64,000 nt of DNA from Gammaproteobacteria bacterium (lineage in GTDB: Bacteria; Pseudomonadota; Gammaproteobacteria; Enterobacterales; Alteromonadaceae), in the NCBI GenBank assembly GCA_017302255.1, contig JAFLDV010000001.1:1-64000 (forward strand), written 5' to 3'. Every line of letters starts with the position of its first letter. Within the stretch, counting starts at the first letter, position 1. Of this stretch, positions 31,527 to 41,988 are shown in pieces. Below the pieces are notes generated by a model that worked only from the letters and a program-made list of their open reading frames with translations, did not search any database and was not told where the DNA came from. A program made the position numbers and the translations under genes.

Positions 31527-32240
31527 ATGGGACAGAAAGTACATCCTAATGGTATTCGCCTAGGTATCACTAAGCCTTGGAGCTCAACTTGGTACGCGAA
31601 TACAAAAGACTTCCCGGATTTCCTGGTTGGTGACTTTAAAGTTCGTCAGTACCTGACGAAAGAATTAAAAGCCGCATCAGTAAGCCGGATCGATATTGAA
31701 CGTCCTGCGAAAAGCATCCGTGTGACTATTCACACTGCGCGTCCAGGCGTGATTATCGGTAAAAAAGGTGAAGACGTTGAGAAACTGCGCAAAGCTGTAG
31801 CGACTATCGCTGGCGTGCCTGCACAGATCAATATTTCTGAAATCCGTAAGCCAGAATTAGATGCTAAATTAGTTGCTGATTCAATCAGCAGCCAGCTTGA
31901 ACGTCGTGTTATGTTCCGTCGCGCTATGAAGCGTGCAGTACAAAACGCAATGCGTTTAGGCGCTAAAGGTATCAAAGTTCAGGTTTCTGGTCGTTTAGGT
32001 GGTGCAGAAATCGCCCGTGACGAGTGGTACCGTGAAGGCCGCGTGCCTCTACACACTCTGCGTGCAGATATCGACTACTCAACATCAGAAGCTTTAACTA
32101 CTTACGGTATCATTGGTGTTAAGGTTTGGATCTTCAAAGGCGAGATCCTGGGTGGTTTACCACTGGCCAACAACAATAACGCCAACAACGACAAACAGCC
32201 TAAGGCGCCGAAAAAACCGGCTCCACGTAAGGCTAAGTAG
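31527..32240 (+). CDS. rpsC: 30S ribosomal protein S3
   Basis: S3 forms part of the mRNA entry tunnel and has helicase activity with S4. The 237-residue product has the KH domain ([15 protein letters not shown], about 74-88) and the signature segment around [20 protein letters not shown] (about 155-174). The C-terminal tail (about 210-237) is Asn/Lys/Pro-rich and likely disordered. Confidence 0.98.
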   Translation: MGQKVHPNGIRLGITKPWSSTWYANTKDFPDFLVGDFKVRQYLTKELKAASVSRIDIERPAKSIRVTIHTARPGVIIGKKGEDVEKLRKAVATIAGVPAQINISEIRKPELDAKLVADSISSQLERRVMFRRAMKRAVQNAMRLGAKGIKVQVSGRLGGAEIARDEWYREGRVPLHTLRADIDYSTSEALTTYGIIGVKVWIFKGEILGGLPLANNNNANNDKQPKAPKKPAPRKAK

Positions 32241-32252
32241 GAGTATTGAGCG

Positions 32253-32666
32253 ATGTTGCAACCAAAACGTACTAAATTTCGTAAAGTGCACAAAGGCCGT
32301 AACCGTGGCTTAGCCCATGTTGGCGATAAAGTCAGCTTCGGTACTTACGCACTGAAATCAGTAGAACGTGGTCAAATGACTTCACGTCAAATCGAATCAG
32401 CACGTCGTGCCATGACTCGTGCCGTTAAACGTGTTGGTAAAATCTGGATCCGTGTGTTCCCAGACAAGCCAATGACGGAAAAGCCACTCGAAGTTCGTAT
32501 GGGTAGTGGTAAAGGTAGCGTGGAATACTGGGTTTGCCAGATCAAGCCTGGTAAAGTCCTGTATGAGATGGACGGTGTGTCGGAAGAATTAGCTCGTCAT
32601 GCTTTCGCATTGGCATCTGCTAAACTTCCATTTAAGACAACCTTTGTAACGCGGACGGTATTGTGA
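32253..32666 (+). CDS. rplP: 50S ribosomal protein L16
   Basis: L16 positions A-site tRNA near the peptidyl-transferase centre. The 137-residue protein starts [18 protein letters not shown] and has [21 protein letters not shown] (about 69-89). Arg81, hydroxylated by YcfD in E. coli, lies in this region and an arginine is present. Its stop overlaps the rpmC start by one base. Confidence 0.98.
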   Translation: MLQPKRTKFRKVHKGRNRGLAHVGDKVSFGTYALKSVERGQMTSRQIESARRAMTRAVKRVGKIWIRVFPDKPMTEKPLEVRMGSGKGSVEYWVCQIKPGKVLYEMDGVSEELARHAFALASAKLPFKTTFVTRTVL

Positions 32667-32857
32667 TGAAAGCCAGCGAACTGAAAGCAAAAAGCGTAGA
32701 AGAGTTAAACGCTGAATTACTGGGTCTGTTACGTGAGCAGTTCAACCTGCGCATGCAAGCAGCTACAGGTCAGTTAGCTCAGACTCATTTGCTGAAAACG
32801 GTGCGTCGCGATATCGCGCGTGTTAAGACCATCTTAACCGAGAAGGCAGGTGCGTAA
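32666..32857 (+). CDS. rpmC: 50S ribosomal protein L29
   Basis: L29 lies at the tunnel exit beside L23. The 63-residue helical-hairpin protein begins [17 protein letters not shown]; the ATG at 32666 is preferred to the GTG one codon earlier because it matches the family N-terminus. It overlaps rplP and rpsQ by one base each, so translation of the three is probably coupled. Confidence 0.97.
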   Translation: MKASELKAKSVEELNAELLGLLREQFNLRMQAATGQLAQTHLLKTVRRDIARVKTILTEKAGA

Positions 32858-33111
32858 TGAGCGAGAAAAACACCCGTACTTTGCAAGGTAAAGTAGTTAG
32901 CAACAAAATGGACAAGTCTATCGTTGTTGCTATTGAACGTAACGTGAAACACCCAATCTATGGGAAGTTCATTACACGTACTACCAAACTGCACGTACAC
33001 GACGAAACTAACCAATGCAACGAAGGCGACATCGTGACTATTCGCGAATGCCGTCCTCTGTCTAAGACAAAATCTTGGACTTTAGTAGCGGTGGTTGAGT
33101 CTGCATCTTAA
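32857..33111 (+). CDS. rpsQ: 30S ribosomal protein S17
   Basis: S17 is a primary 16S rRNA-binding OB-fold protein of the 30S body. The 84-residue protein has [20 protein letters not shown] and the signature [20 protein letters not shown] (about 57-76). It is the last gene of the S10 operon, and a terminator and a new promoter separate it from rplN. Confidence 0.98.
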   Translation: MSEKNTRTLQGKVVSNKMDKSIVVAIERNVKHPIYGKFITRTTKLHVHDETNQCNEGDIVTIRECRPLSKTKSWTLVAVVESAS

Positions 33112-33131
33112 TTCTTCGGAGTTTAGATGAA

Positions 33132-33166
33132 AAAAAGGCGGCCCTTTTTTGGGCCGCTTTTATTTT
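33132..33166 (+). terminator. Terminator between the S10 and spc operons
   Basis: GCGGCCC (33138-33144) pairs with GGGCCGC (33151-33157), extended by A/T pairs, and TTTTATTTT follows. Many of these transcripts should stop here. Confidence 0.82.
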
Positions 33167-33190
33167 GAGCTACCACTTTTCAAAAAGGGC

Positions 33191-33199
33191 TGTTATAAT
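33191..33199 (+). promoter_or_regulatory. spc operon promoter (extended -10)
   Basis: TGTTATAAT (33191-33199) is an extended -10 element (TG-N-TATAAT). No good -35 is visible at 16-18 bp. It lies 88 nt ahead of rplN, where E. coli has the spc promoter. Confidence 0.7.
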
Positions 33200-33286
33200 C
33201 ACGCGCCCTTTCGTATGGGGTAGTTTATAGTCGAAAGCAGCGTAACTCATTTCGGGTTACATGTAGTGGAATAGCGGAGCACTAAG

Positions 33287-33655
33287 ATGATCCAGATGCA
33301 ATCTATGCTGGAAGTCGCAGACAACAGCGGCGCGCGCAGCGTAATGTGTATTAAGGTCTTAGGTGGTTCGCATCGCCGTTATGCAGCAATCGGTGACGTT
33401 ATCAAGATCACTGTCAAGGAAGCAATTCCTCGCGGTAAGGTCAAAAAAGGTGACGTTCTGAATGCTGTGGTGGTGCGTACACGCAAAGGCGTACGCCGTC
33501 AGGACGGTTCTTTGATCCGTTTTGATCGCAATGCAGCAGTGTTGTTAAACAACAAGCTGGAACCGATCGGCACACGTATTTTTGGACCGGTTACTCGCGA
33601 ACTTCGTGGTGAAAAATTCATGAAGATCGTTTCTCTGGCCCCAGAAGTACTGTAA
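33287..33655 (+). CDS. rplN: 50S ribosomal protein L14
   Basis: L14 lies at the subunit interface and contacts 16S rRNA helix 14; RsfS binds it to silence ribosomes. The 122-residue protein has [20 protein letters not shown] and [18 protein letters not shown] (about 64-81). First gene of the spc operon, with an 85-nt leader. Confidence 0.98.
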   Translation: MIQMQSMLEVADNSGARSVMCIKVLGGSHRRYAAIGDVIKITVKEAIPRGKVKKGDVLNAVVVRTRKGVRRQDGSLIRFDRNAAVLLNNKLEPIGTRIFGPVTRELRGEKFMKIVSLAPEVL

Positions 33656-33664
33656 GGAGTCACC

Positions 33665-33979
33665 ATGGCTAGTAAAATCCGTCGTGATGACGAGGTTGTT
33701 GTTCTTACTGGTAAGGACAAAGGTAAGCGCGGTACAGTTACTAAAGTTTTAGTTGCTGAAGGTCGTGTTTATGTTTCAGGCGTGAACCTGGTTAAAAAAC
33801 ATCAGAAGCCGGTACCGGCCCTGAATACACCAGGTGGCATTGTCGAGAAAGAAGCCTCAATTCACGTATCAAACGTAGCGATTTTCAACCCTGCCACTGG
33901 CAAGGCGGATCGCGTTGGTTTCCGAATTGAAGATGGCAAGAAAGTTCGCTTCTTCAAATCGAATAATGAAAAAATCTAA
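33665..33979 (+). CDS. rplX: 50S ribosomal protein L24
   Basis: L24 is one of the assembly-initiating proteins of the 50S subunit. The 104-residue product has the KOW motif ([22 protein letters not shown], about 7-28) and [15 protein letters not shown]. It lies 9 nt after rplN and 20 nt before rplE. Confidence 0.98.
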   Translation: MASKIRRDDEVVVLTGKDKGKRGTVTKVLVAEGRVYVSGVNLVKKHQKPVPALNTPGGIVEKEASIHVSNVAIFNPATGKADRVGFRIEDGKKVRFFKSNNEKI

Positions 33980-33999
33980 CGAGCTATTGGAGTAATACG

Positions 34000-34539
34000 A
34001 TGGCGAAACTGCATGAAATTTATAAAGACACAGTAGTTCCTGAGCTGTTTAAACAGTTCGGCTACACTAGCGTCATGCAAGTCCCTCGGATTGTCAAAAT
34101 CACACTCAATATGGGTGTTGGTGAAGCTGTTGCTGATAAAAAAGTATTAGATCACGCTGTAGCAGATTTAACTGCTATCTCTGGCCAAAAGCCATTGGTG
34201 ACTAAGGCTCGCAAATCAGTAGCTGGTTTCAAAATCCGTGAAGGCTACCCTATTGGTGCTAAAGTGACCCTGCGCGGCGAGCGTATGTGGGATTTCCTCG
34301 AACGTCTGGTATCTATCGCTATTCCGCGTATCCGTGACTTCCGTGGTGTAAATCCTAAGTCGTTCGACGGTCGTGGTAACTACAGCATGGGCGTTCGTGA
34401 GCAAATCATTTTCCCTGAAATCGAATACGATAAAGTTGATGCGGTACGTGGTTTAGATATCACTATCACTACAACAGCTCGTACTGATGACGAAGGGCGT
34501 GCATTACTTGCCGCGTTTAACTTCCCATTCAAGAAATAA
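34000..34539 (+). CDS. rplE: 50S ribosomal protein L5
   Basis: L5 binds 5S rRNA with L18 and contacts the P-site tRNA. The 179-residue protein has [19 protein letters not shown] (about 25-43) and [20 protein letters not shown] (about 112-131). In E. coli the repressor S8 binds near this start codon; a matching element was not tested here. Confidence 0.98.
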   Translation: MAKLHEIYKDTVVPELFKQFGYTSVMQVPRIVKITLNMGVGEAVADKKVLDHAVADLTAISGQKPLVTKARKSVAGFKIREGYPIGAKVTLRGERMWDFLERLVSIAIPRIRDFRGVNPKSFDGRGNYSMGVREQIIFPEIEYDKVDAVRGLDITITTTARTDDEGRALLAAFNFPFKK

Positions 34540-34550
34540 GGTGTAGGGTC

Positions 34551-34856
34551 ATGGCAAAACAATCAATGAAAGCACGTGAAGCAAAGCGTGCAGTACTGGT
34601 AGCCAAATACGCTGAGCAACGTCATGCACTTAAGGACGCTATTGCTAACCCGGCAACTTCTGACGAAGACCGTTGGGCAGCAGTTCTGAAGTTACAGTCG
34701 TTACCGCGTGATTCAAGCCCTGCCCGTCAACGTAATCGTTGTCGTGTAACAGGTCGTCCTCACGGTTACCTTCGTAAATTCGGCATGAGCCGGATCAAGG
34801 TACGTGAAGCAGCGATGCGCGGTGAAATTCCTGGCCTTCGTAAGGCTAGCTGGTAA
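34551..34856 (+). CDS. rpsN: 30S ribosomal protein S14, zinc-free form
   Basis: S14 helps assemble the 30S head. The 101-residue length and a single cysteine ([17 protein letters not shown], about 62-78) show the C-minus type without the zinc ribbon. The signature runs to GLRKASW at the C-terminus. It lies between rplE and rpsH. Confidence 0.98.
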   Translation: MAKQSMKAREAKRAVLVAKYAEQRHALKDAIANPATSDEDRWAAVLKLQSLPRDSSPARQRNRCRVTGRPHGYLRKFGMSRIKVREAAMRGEIPGLRKASW

Positions 34857-34876
34857 GAATCACGGGAGTAACAGCT

Positions 34877-35269
34877 ATGAGCATGCAAGATCCAGTAGCG
34901 GATATGTTTACTCGCATCCGCAACGGCCAAGCTGCCAAAAAGTTTGCGGTTAAGATGCCATCTTCAAAATTGAAGGTTGCTATCGCGAAAGTATTAAAAG
35001 ACGAAGGTTACATCGAAGATTTCGCTGTTTCTGCAGATGTTAAAGCAGAACTGGAAGTTACTTTAAAGTATTTCCAAGGCAAATCAGTTATTGAAACTAT
35101 CGATCGTGTTAGCCGGCCAGGTCTGCGTATCTATAAGAAACGCGGCGAATTACCAAAAGTAATGGGCGGTTTAGGTGTGGCTATTGTGTCTACATCTAAA
35201 GGGCTAATGACTGACCGTGCTGCGCGCAAGGTTGGTATCGGTGGCGAAATCATCGGCTACGTAGCGTAA
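34877..35269 (+). CDS. rpsH: 30S ribosomal protein S8
   Basis: S8 is a primary binder of 16S rRNA central domain and the translational repressor of the spc operon in E. coli. The 130-residue protein has [18 protein letters not shown] and the C-terminal signature [18 protein letters not shown] (about 102-119). Confidence 0.98.
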   Translation: MSMQDPVADMFTRIRNGQAAKKFAVKMPSSKLKVAIAKVLKDEGYIEDFAVSADVKAELEVTLKYFQGKSVIETIDRVSRPGLRIYKKRGELPKVMGGLGVAIVSTSKGLMTDRAARKVGIGGEIIGYVA

Positions 35270-35284
35270 CGGAGGTAGTAATCT

Positions 35285-35818
35285 ATGTCTCGTGTTGCTA
35301 AAGCCCCCATCGCCCTTCCATCAGGTGTGACTGTCACACTTAATGGCCAGAACGTGGCGATTAAAGGCAAAAACGGCGAGTTGACGTTAAACGTTAACGC
35401 TGCAGTTGAAGTCGTAGTGGAAGGTAACGTAATCCGTACCAATCCACGTGACGGTTTCGAAAACGCAGACGCACAAGCGGGTACCGCTCGCGCGTTATTG
35501 AACAACCTGGTTGTTGGTGTATCTGAAGGCTACACTCGCAAACTGGAATTAGTTGGTGTTGGTTACCGTGCAAAAGCAGAAGGTAAGGTATTAAACCTGA
35601 GCCTTGGCTTTTCTCACCCGGTTGCGTTTGCAGTTCCTGAAGGAATTACAATCGAAACCCCTTCTCAAACAGAAGTGTTGGTGAAAGGTGCTGACAAGCA
35701 ATTAGTTGGTCAAGTCGCTGCTAACATCCGCGCGTACCGCAAACCAGAGCCTTACAAAGGCAAAGGTGTTCGTTACGCTAATGAAAACGTGCGTCGTAAA
35801 GAAGCGAAGAAAAAGTAG
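35285..35818 (+). CDS. rplF: 50S ribosomal protein L6
   Basis: L6 lies near the GTPase centre at the base of the L7/L12 stalk. The 177-residue protein has two similar alpha/beta domains and the C-terminal signature [23 protein letters not shown] (about 153-175). Start ATG 35285 follows GGAGG. Confidence 0.98.
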   Translation: MSRVAKAPIALPSGVTVTLNGQNVAIKGKNGELTLNVNAAVEVVVEGNVIRTNPRDGFENADAQAGTARALLNNLVVGVSEGYTRKLELVGVGYRAKAEGKVLNLSLGFSHPVAFAVPEGITIETPSQTEVLVKGADKQLVGQVAANIRAYRKPEPYKGKGVRYANENVRRKEAKKK

Positions 35819-35827
35819 GGTAGGACG

Positions 35828-36178
35828 ATGGATAAGAAACTTGCTCGTCTGCGCCGCGCTAAACGCGTTCGCAGAAATATTATCGAACAAGGTGCGAATC
35901 GCTTGGTTGTACACCGTACGCCACGTCACATCTATGCCCAGCTTATCGCACCAAATGCTGAAGTGATTGCGGCTGCTTCTACTGTTGAAGCTTCAATCAA
36001 AGAATCGCTGAAGTACACCGGTAACGTTGACGCAGCGAAAGCTGTGGGTAAAGCGATTGCTGAACGTGCACAGGCTAAAGGCGTGACTAAAGTTGCCTTT
36101 GACCGTAGCGGTTTCCAGTATCATGGTCGTGTACAGGCATTAGCCGACGCGGCGCGTGAAGCCGGTCTTCAATTCTAG
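35828..36178 (+). CDS. rplR: 50S ribosomal protein L18
   Basis: L18 binds 5S rRNA and brings it, with L5, to the central protuberance. The 116-residue protein has a basic N-terminus ([15 protein letters not shown]) and the terminal [24 protein letters not shown] signature (about 91-114). Nine bases separate it from rpsE. Confidence 0.98.
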   Translation: MDKKLARLRRAKRVRRNIIEQGANRLVVHRTPRHIYAQLIAPNAEVIAAASTVEASIKESLKYTGNVDAAKAVGKAIAERAQAKGVTKVAFDRSGFQYHGRVQALADAAREAGLQF

Positions 36179-36187
36179 GAGTAGATC

Positions 36188-36691
36188 ATGGCTAACGTAG
36201 AAGCAAAACAACAATCTGACTTACAAGAGAAGCTGGTTGCTGTTAATCGTGTGTCTAAAGTTGTTAAGGGTGGTCGGATTTTCTCCTTCACTGCTCTGAC
36301 AGTTGTAGGCGACGGTAACGGCCGTGTTGGCTTCGGTTACGGTAAAGCACGCGAAGTTCCAGCTGCTATTCAAAAAGCAATGGAAAAAGCGCGCCGTAAC
36401 ATGACTCAAGTTGAGTTAAAAGGTAACACCCTTCATCACCCGGTTAAAGGTGTACACGCTGGTTCTAACGTGTATATGCAACCGGCTTCTGAAGGTACTG
36501 GTATCATCGCCGGTGGTGCAATGCGCGCCGTGTTAGAAGTAGCTGGCGTACAAAACGTACTGTCAAAGTGCTACGGCTCAACTAACCCGATCAACGTGGT
36601 TCGCGCCACTATCAACGCGCTGTCAGACATCAAGTCTCCAGCACAAGTAGCTGCTAAACGTGGCTTACGCGTTGACGACATTCTGGGGTAA
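36188..36691 (+). CDS. rpsE: 30S ribosomal protein S5
   Basis: S5 lies at the mRNA entry and affects decoding accuracy and spectinomycin response. The 167-residue protein has the dsRNA-binding-like domain with [20 protein letters not shown] (about 20-39), where the residues linked to spectinomycin sensitivity look normal, and a C-terminal domain with [20 protein letters not shown]. Confidence 0.98.
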   Translation: MANVEAKQQSDLQEKLVAVNRVSKVVKGGRIFSFTALTVVGDGNGRVGFGYGKAREVPAAIQKAMEKARRNMTQVELKGNTLHHPVKGVHAGSNVYMQPASEGTGIIAGGAMRAVLEVAGVQNVLSKCYGSTNPINVVRATINALSDIKSPAQVAAKRGLRVDDILG

Positions 36692-36697
36692 TTTGCC

Positions 36698-36880
36698 ATG
36701 GCTCAAAAAACAGTAAAAGTAACCCAAACTAAGTCTAGCATCGGTCGTTTACCGAAGCACAAGGCTACTTTGGTTGGCTTAGGTTTACGCCGTATTGGTC
36801 ACACTGTAACACTGGAAGATACACCTTCAGTGCGCGGTATGATCAACACTGTGTACTACATGGTTAAAGTTGAGGAGTAA
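36698..36880 (+). CDS. rpmD: 50S ribosomal protein L30
   Basis: This 60-residue small 50S protein has [21 protein letters not shown] (about 9-29) followed by RRIGHTV, the family signature. It is absent from some bacterial groups but regular in gammaproteobacteria. It lies 6 nt after rpsE and 3 nt before rplO. Confidence 0.97.
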   Translation: MAQKTVKVTQTKSSIGRLPKHKATLVGLGLRRIGHTVTLEDTPSVRGMINTVYYMVKVEE

Positions 36881-36883
36881 GCG

Positions 36884-37318
36884 ATGTTATTAAATACACT
36901 TTCTCCGGCTCCAGGCTCGAAAAAAGAGAAGCGCCGTTTAGGTCGTGGTATCGGTTCAGGCTTAGGTAAAACCGCTGGTCGTGGTCACAAAGGTTTGAAA
37001 TCTCGCTCTGGTGGTAAAGTACGTCCAGGTTTCGAAGGCGGTCAAATGCCTCTGAAACAACGTCTGCCTAAGTTCGGTTTCACATCACTGAAAGGCTTAG
37101 TGTCTGCTGAAGTGCGTCTGCACGAGCTTGCATTAGTTGCTGGTGATGTTGCTGATCTGGCGACTCTGGCTGAAGCGAACGTAATCACTCGCAACATCAA
37201 GTTTGCAAAGGTTGTACTGTCTGGCGAGTTAGCTCGTCCAATCACAGTAAAAGGCCTTCGCGTAACTAAAGGTGCGCGTGCTGCGATCGAAGCTGCTGGC
37301 GGCAAAGTCGAAGAATAA
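36884..37318 (+). CDS. rplO: 50S ribosomal protein L15
   Basis: L15 is a late-assembly 50S protein. The 144-residue product has the basic glycine-rich N-terminus with [21 protein letters not shown] (about 17-37) and the C-terminal [22 protein letters not shown] region. It precedes secY by 15 nt. Confidence 0.97.
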   Translation: MLLNTLSPAPGSKKEKRRLGRGIGSGLGKTAGRGHKGLKSRSGGKVRPGFEGGQMPLKQRLPKFGFTSLKGLVSAEVRLHELALVAGDVADLATLAEANVITRNIKFAKVVLSGELARPITVKGLRVTKGARAAIEAAGGKVEE

Positions 37319-37333
37319 TAAGGATAGTACGCG

Positions 37334-38662
37334 ATGGCTAAACCAGGTCAGGACTCAAAAGGTGCAAAAGGCGGCTTCAGTGAACTGAAAGCTCGTCTGC
37401 TATTTGTACTGATTGCCATAATCGTATTCCGATTAGGCTCATTTGTGCCAATTCCTGGAATTGACGCCACCGTGCTAGCTCAAGTATTCGAGCAACAAAA
37501 AGGTACCATCGTTGCCATGTTTAACATGTTCAGCGGTGGTGCTCTTGAGCGTGCGTCTGTGTTTGCGTTGGGTATCATGCCTTACATTTCTGCTTCTATC
37601 ATTGTTCAGTTGTTGACGGTAATGCATCCGAAAATGGCTGAATTGAAGAAAGAAGGTGAGACTGGCCGACGCAAAATTAATCAGTATACACGTTACGGTA
37701 CCTTGTTTTTGGCAACGCTTCAGGCATTCAGTATTGCTACGAACTTGCCAAGTATGCAGACTGGGTTAGTACTTAACCCAGGCTTCGGATTTTACTTTAC
37801 CGCTACTATCAGTCTTGTTACCGGCACCATGTTTTTAATGTGGTTAGGTGAGCAAGTAACTGAGCGTGGTATTGGTAATGGTATTTCCCTGCTGATTTTC
37901 ACAGGTATTGTTGCTGGCTTCCCGTCTGCCGTAGGCCAGACGATTGAGCAGGCACGTCAAGGCGATTTGCACTTTTTGTTATTGCTGTTTATCGTTGCAA
38001 TTGTTGTGGTAGTAACATGGTTGGTTGTGTTCTTTGAGCGCGGTCAACGTCGTATTGTGGTAAACTACGCGAAACGTCAGCAAGGCCGTCAGGTTTTCGC
38101 TGCGCAAAGTAGCCATTTACCGTTAAAAGTCAATATGGCTGGTGTTATTCCACCAATCTTTGCATCGAGCATTATTCTGTTTCCTGGTACAATTGCGACC
38201 TGGTTCGGATCAGGTGAAGGTTTATTCTCAGAGATTTTCCAATCACTGGCATTAAATCTTTCTCAGGGACAACCGCTGTATATTCTATTATACTCTGCGG
38301 CTATTGTGTTTTTCTGCTTCTTCTATACAGCGTTGGTGTTTAACCCACGTGAGACTGCAGATAACCTGAAAAAATCTGGTGCGTTCATTCCGGGTATTCG
38401 CCCAGGTGAACAGACATCGAAATACATTGATAAAGTGATGACTCGCTTAACCTTAGCTGGTGCAGCATACATTACCTTTATCTGTTTAGTACCTGAGTTC
38501 ATGATGATTGCGTTTAACACGCAGTTCTACTTCGGTGGTACATCTTTATTGATTATCGTCGTAGTAATTATGGACTTTATTGCACAGGTACAGACTCATC
38601 TGATGACTCATCAGTATGATTCTGTTCTTAAAAAGGCAAATCTTAAAGGCTTCGGTCGTTAA
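37334..38662 (+). CDS. secY: Preprotein translocase channel SecY
   Basis: SecY is the protein-conducting channel of the inner membrane, acting with SecE (at 9481) and SecG. The 442-residue protein has ten predicted membrane helices. Signatures are [14 protein letters not shown] near residue 35 and the plug and helix 2 region ([23 protein letters not shown], about 63-85). The cytoplasmic loop 5 with [17 protein letters not shown] and loop 6 with AVSRG-type sequence ([20 protein letters not shown]) are the SecA and ribosome contacts. Confidence 0.98.
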   Translation: MAKPGQDSKGAKGGFSELKARLLFVLIAIIVFRLGSFVPIPGIDATVLAQVFEQQKGTIVAMFNMFSGGALERASVFALGIMPYISASIIVQLLTVMHPKMAELKKEGETGRRKINQYTRYGTLFLATLQAFSIATNLPSMQTGLVLNPGFGFYFTATISLVTGTMFLMWLGEQVTERGIGNGISLLIFTGIVAGFPSAVGQTIEQARQGDLHFLLLLFIVAIVVVVTWLVVFFERGQRRIVVNYAKRQQGRQVFAAQSSHLPLKVNMAGVIPPIFASSIILFPGTIATWFGSGEGLFSEIFQSLALNLSQGQPLYILLYSAAIVFFCFFYTALVFNPRETADNLKKSGAFIPGIRPGEQTSKYIDKVMTRLTLAGAAYITFICLVPEFMMIAFNTQFYFGGTSLLIIVVVIMDFIAQVQTHLMTHQYDSVLKKANLKGFGR

Positions 38663-38684
38663 GGTAATTTTGCGGAGTTAAGTC

Positions 38685-38798
38685 ATGAAAGTACGAGCTT
38701 CCGTTAAGAAGATCTGCCGTAACTGTAAAGTAATCAAGCGCAACAACGTTGTGCGCGTTATTTGCAGCGAGCCTAAGCATAAGCAACGCCAAGGCTAA
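38685..38798 (+). CDS. rpmJ: 50S ribosomal protein L36, zinc-binding form
   Basis: This 37-residue protein ([20 protein letters not shown], then [17 protein letters not shown]) is the smallest ribosomal protein. Cys11, Cys14, Cys27 and His32 form the zinc ribbon, so it is the C-plus type that the Zur regulon would replace under zinc starvation in species with a second copy. It starts at ATG 38685 behind GCGGAG and ends the spc operon. Confidence 0.96.
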   Translation: MKVRASVKKICRNCKVIKRNNVVRVICSEPKHKQRQG

Positions 38799-38819
38799 AC
38801 AGCAGAAAAATTTAAGAAA

Positions 38820-38843
38820 GGGCTAGACTTTTTAGTTTAGCCC
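38820..38843 (+). other. Hairpin between rpmJ and rpsM
   Basis: GGGCTAGAC pairs with GTTTAGCCC (one G-T pair) around TTTTTA. No T-run follows, so it is probably a weak terminator or processing site at the spc-alpha boundary. Confidence 0.5.
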
Positions 38844-38865
38844 CGACTTATTGTTGCAATATGGC

Positions 38866-38945
38866 CGCCGTTTGAGTATCCTTACGGGCTTTTCAATTCG
38901 GCACCCTTAAACTTTTTTATAGGAGAACGTTAGTGGCCCGTATCG
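38866..38945 (+). ncRNA. Alpha operon ribosome-binding pseudoknot (S4 site)
   Basis: TTTGAGTATCC (38871-38881) and ACGGGCTTTTCA (38884-38895), followed by AGGAG and the GTG of rpsM, match the E. coli alpha-operon leader in which S4 stabilises a pseudoknot and traps the ribosome. The conserved pieces are in the same order and distance. Recognition is by sequence memory; the fold was not computed. Confidence 0.82.
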
Positions 38946-39289
38946 CTGGCATTAACATCCCCGATAATAAACATGCAGTCATCTCTTTGACTTATGTTTT
39001 TGGTATCGGTAAAACCCGCTCAAAGGCTATCCTTTCTGCAGTGGGTATCGAAGAAAATCGTAAAATCTCTACGTTATCTGACGCTGAGCTTGATTCTCTT
39101 CGTGACGAAGTTGCTAAGTACACCGTTGAAGGTGACTTACGTCGTGAAATCACGTTAAACATCAAACGCTTGATGGATCTTGGTTGTTACCGTGGCCTGC
39201 GCCACCGTCGTAGTCTGCCGGTTCGTGGTCAGCGCACTAAAACAAATGCGCGTACCCGTAAAGGCCCACGCAAAGCAATTAAGAAATAG
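38933..39289 (+). CDS. rpsM: 30S ribosomal protein S13
   Basis: S13 is a head protein bridging to L5 and contacting P-site tRNA. The 118-residue protein starts with GTG inside the S4-binding pseudoknot and reads [20 protein letters not shown]. The basic C-terminus has [20 protein letters not shown] (about 89-108). First gene of the alpha operon. Confidence 0.98.
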   Translation: MARIAGINIPDNKHAVISLTYVFGIGKTRSKAILSAVGIEENRKISTLSDAELDSLRDEVAKYTVEGDLRREITLNIKRLMDLGCYRGLRHRRSLPVRGQRTKTNARTRKGPRKAIKK

Positions 39290-39302
39290 GACGGAGTAAG
39301 AC

Positions 39303-39692
39303 ATGGCTAAAGCACCAGTTCGTACTCGTAAACGGGTAAAGAAGCAAGTTTCTGATGGTATGGCTCATATCCATGCCTCTTTCAACAATACCATTGTCAC
39401 GATCACTGACCGTCAAGGCAACGCTCTATGCTGGGCGACTGCTGGTGGTTCTGGTTTCCGTGGTTCGCGTAAGTCTACGCCGTTCGCTGCACAGGTTGCT
39501 GCTGAGCGCGCTGGTACTGCCGCGTTAGAATATGGTCTGAAGAATCTTGAAGTGTTTGTAAATGGTCCTGGCCCAGGCCGTGAATCAGCCATTCGTGCGC
39601 TGAACGCTGCTGGTTACCGCATTACGAATATCACCGACGTGACGCCAATTCCACACAATGGTTGCCGTCCACCGAAAAAACGTCGCGTGTAA
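39303..39692 (+). CDS. rpsK: 30S ribosomal protein S11
   Basis: S11 forms the platform side of the mRNA exit. The 129-residue protein has [18 protein letters not shown] (about 19-36) and the C-terminal signature [20 protein letters not shown] (about 108-127). It lies 13 nt after rpsM. Confidence 0.98.
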   Translation: MAKAPVRTRKRVKKQVSDGMAHIHASFNNTIVTITDRQGNALCWATAGGSGFRGSRKSTPFAAQVAAERAGTAALEYGLKNLEVFVNGPGPGRESAIRALNAAGYRITNITDVTPIPHNGCRPPKKRRV

Positions 39693-39723
39693 TAAGCGCT
39701 TCTAAGATTATTGGAGAAAGAAG

Positions 39724-40344
39724 ATGGCAAGATATTTGGGTCCTAAGCTCAAACTTAGTCGTCGCGAAGGAACAGACCTGTTCCTGAAAAGCGGCGTCAG
39801 AGCAATTGATTCAAAGTGTAATTTAACAACTGCTCCTGGTCAGCACGGCGCTCGTCGCGGTCGTTTATCAGATTACGGTTTACAATTACGCGAAAAACAA
39901 AAAGTACGTCGTATTTATGGCGTTCTTGAAAAGCAGTTCCGTAACTTATACAAAGAAGCTGCTCGTTTGAAAGGTAACACCGGCGAAAACTTACTCCAAT
40001 TATTGGAGTCACGTTTAGATAACGTGGTTTATCGCATGGGTCTTGCTAGCACACGTGCTGAAGCGCGTCAGTTAGTAAGTCACAAAGCTATCCTTCTGGA
40101 TGGTAAAGTTGTGAACATCCCATCTTACGCTGTTGCTCCAGAACAAGTTATTGCTGTTCGCGAAAAAGCGAAGAAGCAAGCTCGTATTGTTGCTGCTTTA
40201 GAAGTAGCAGAACAACGCGAAAAACCAACTTGGATTGAAGTAGACACGAAGAAGATGGAAGGTGTTTTCAAACGTCGTCCAGAGCGTTCAGATTTGTCTG
40301 CTGACATCAACGAACAGTTAATCGTCGAGCTTTACTCTAAGTAG
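39724..40344 (+). CDS. rpsD: 30S ribosomal protein S4
   Basis: S4 initiates 30S assembly on the 5' domain of 16S rRNA and represses the alpha operon through the leader pseudoknot upstream. The 206-residue protein has a globular N-terminus ([20 protein letters not shown]), the S4 RNA-binding domain ([27 protein letters not shown], about 97-123) and YSK at the end. Confidence 0.98.
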   Translation: MARYLGPKLKLSRREGTDLFLKSGVRAIDSKCNLTTAPGQHGARRGRLSDYGLQLREKQKVRRIYGVLEKQFRNLYKEAARLKGNTGENLLQLLESRLDNVVYRMGLASTRAEARQLVSHKAILLDGKVVNIPSYAVAPEQVIAVREKAKKQARIVAALEVAEQREKPTWIEVDTKKMEGVFKRRPERSDLSADINEQLIVELYSK

Positions 40345-40371
40345 TAAAGCATTTTCTTAAGAGAGGATAAA

Positions 40372-41361
40372 ATGCAGGGTTCTGTCACCGAATTCCTTAA
40401 GCCGAGATTAGTTGGTATCGAAAAAATCAACCCAACTCGTGCCAAAGTTACTTTGGAACCACTTGAGCGCGGTTTCGGGCATACCTTGGGCAACGCGTTA
40501 CGTCGTATCTTATTATCGTCTATGCCAGGTTGTGCAGTGACTGAAGTTGAGATCGATGGCGTGCTTCATGAGTACAGCGCCAAAGAAGGCGTACAAGAAG
40601 ATATCATCGATATCCTCTTGAACCTAAAAGGCTTAGCCGTTCGTTTGGAAGACAAAGATGAAGTCACTCTGACTTTAACCAAGAAAGGTGCTGGCCCTGT
40701 AACCGCTGGTGATATCCAGCGTGGCGACGGTGTTGTGATCGTTAACCCGGATCACGTGATCTGCAACCTGACTGGCGAAACTGAATTCAGTATGCGTCTG
40801 AAAGTGCAACGCGGTCGCGGTTACGTTCCGGCATCAACGCGTGTCTCCTCTGAAGATGACGAACGTCCAATTGGTCGTTTACTGCTTGATGCATCTTTCA
40901 GCCCTGTTGAGCGTATTGCTTATTCAGTTGAAGCTGCACGGGTAGAACAACGTACTGACTTGGATAAACTGGTTATCGACATGGAAACCAATGGCACTGT
41001 TGAGCCAGAGGAAGCCATTCGTCGCGCAGCAACGATTTTAGCTGAACAGTTAGAATTCTTCGTTGAATTGCGTGATAAGAGTGAGCCAGAAAAACGCGAA
41101 GAGAAGCCGGAGTTTGATCCGATTCTATTGCGTCCAGTTGATGACCTGGAATTAACAGTTCGTTCTGCTAACTGCTTGAAGGCAGAGCAGATTCAGTACA
41201 TCGGTGATCTGGTGCAACGTACCGAAGTTGAGCTTCTTAAGACGCCTAACTTGGGTAAAAAGTCACTTACCGAAATTAAAGACGTGTTGGCGTCGCGCGG
41301 GTTATCTCTGGGCATGCGCCTAGAAAACTGGCCGCCAGCTAGTTTGGTAAATAAAGACTAA
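40372..41361 (+). CDS. rpoA: RNA polymerase alpha subunit
   Basis: The alpha dimer scaffolds RNA polymerase assembly, and its C-terminal domain binds UP elements and activators. The 329-residue length equals that of E. coli. The N-terminal domain has [23 protein letters not shown] (about 28-50). The C-terminal domain has [20 protein letters not shown] (about 251-270), which includes the DNA-contacting Arg265, and [14 protein letters not shown]. Confidence 0.99.
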   Translation: MQGSVTEFLKPRLVGIEKINPTRAKVTLEPLERGFGHTLGNALRRILLSSMPGCAVTEVEIDGVLHEYSAKEGVQEDIIDILLNLKGLAVRLEDKDEVTLTLTKKGAGPVTAGDIQRGDGVVIVNPDHVICNLTGETEFSMRLKVQRGRGYVPASTRVSSEDDERPIGRLLLDASFSPVERIAYSVEAARVEQRTDLDKLVIDMETNGTVEPEEAIRRAATILAEQLEFFVELRDKSEPEKREEKPEFDPILLRPVDDLELTVRSANCLKAEQIQYIGDLVQRTEVELLKTPNLGKKSLTEIKDVLASRGLSLGMRLENWPPASLVNKD

Positions 41362-41400
41362 CCAGATACCAGTTCCTGGTTTAGTGAGAAGGAATAGATC

Positions 41401-41802
41401 ATGCGCCATCGCAAGAGTGGTCGTCAGTTAAATCGGAACAGCAGCCACCGTCAGGCAATGTTCCGCAATATGGCAAGCTCGCTGGTGAAGCACGAAATCA
41501 TCAAAACGACTTTGCCAAAAGCAAAAGAGTTACGTCGTGTAATCGAACCTCTGATTACATTGGCTAAAAATGATAGCGTTGCAAATCGCCGTTTAGCTTT
41601 TGCTCGTACACGTGATAAAGAAGTTGTTGGTTTGTTGTTCAACGTTTTAGGCCCGCGTTACAACGCGCGTCCAGGTGGTTACACTCGTATTCTGAAGTGT
41701 GGCTTCCGTACAGGTGACAACGCGCCAATGGCGTACATCGAGTTAGTTGATCGTCCAGAAACTGGCGCAGCTTTACCAGTAGAAGAAGCTTCTGCTGAGT
41801 AA
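41401..41802 (+). CDS. rplQ: 50S ribosomal protein L17
   Basis: L17 lies near the tunnel exit. The 133-residue protein has [20 protein letters not shown] at its N-terminus and [25 protein letters not shown] (about 92-116). Residues beyond about 120 are a short acidic extension. Last gene of the alpha operon, followed by a terminator. Confidence 0.98.
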   Translation: MRHRKSGRQLNRNSSHRQAMFRNMASSLVKHEIIKTTLPKAKELRRVIEPLITLAKNDSVANRRLAFARTRDKEVVGLLFNVLGPRYNARPGGYTRILKCGFRTGDNAPMAYIELVDRPETGAALPVEEASAE

Positions 41803-41831
41803 GTTGATGGGGTAACCCAGTCACAACTCTT

Positions 41832-41858
41832 AAAAAGCCGGCAATAGCCGGCTTTTTT
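41832..41858 (+). terminator. Terminator after rplQ (bidirectional-looking)
   Basis: AAAAAGCCGGC pairs with GCCGGCTTTTT around AATA, followed by more T. The A-run on the other arm could also serve the converging minus-strand gene at 41989. Confidence 0.93.
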
Positions 41859-41988
41859 ATTGCGTCAACGATCTGGTTATCCTGTGGTGTAGTTGGACAG
41901 TGTTGCACCGACACAATGATTTGCTAATGCTACTTTCTACAAACACGATCAATTGCAGCACTGTTAGCAGAGGCGCTACTCCAATCTA

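Noticed and set aside
38854..38882. TTGCAA-17-TATCCT as a promoter for rpsM
   Set aside because: The TATCCT overlaps the conserved TTTGAGTATCC of the alpha-operon pseudoknot, which explains its conservation better.
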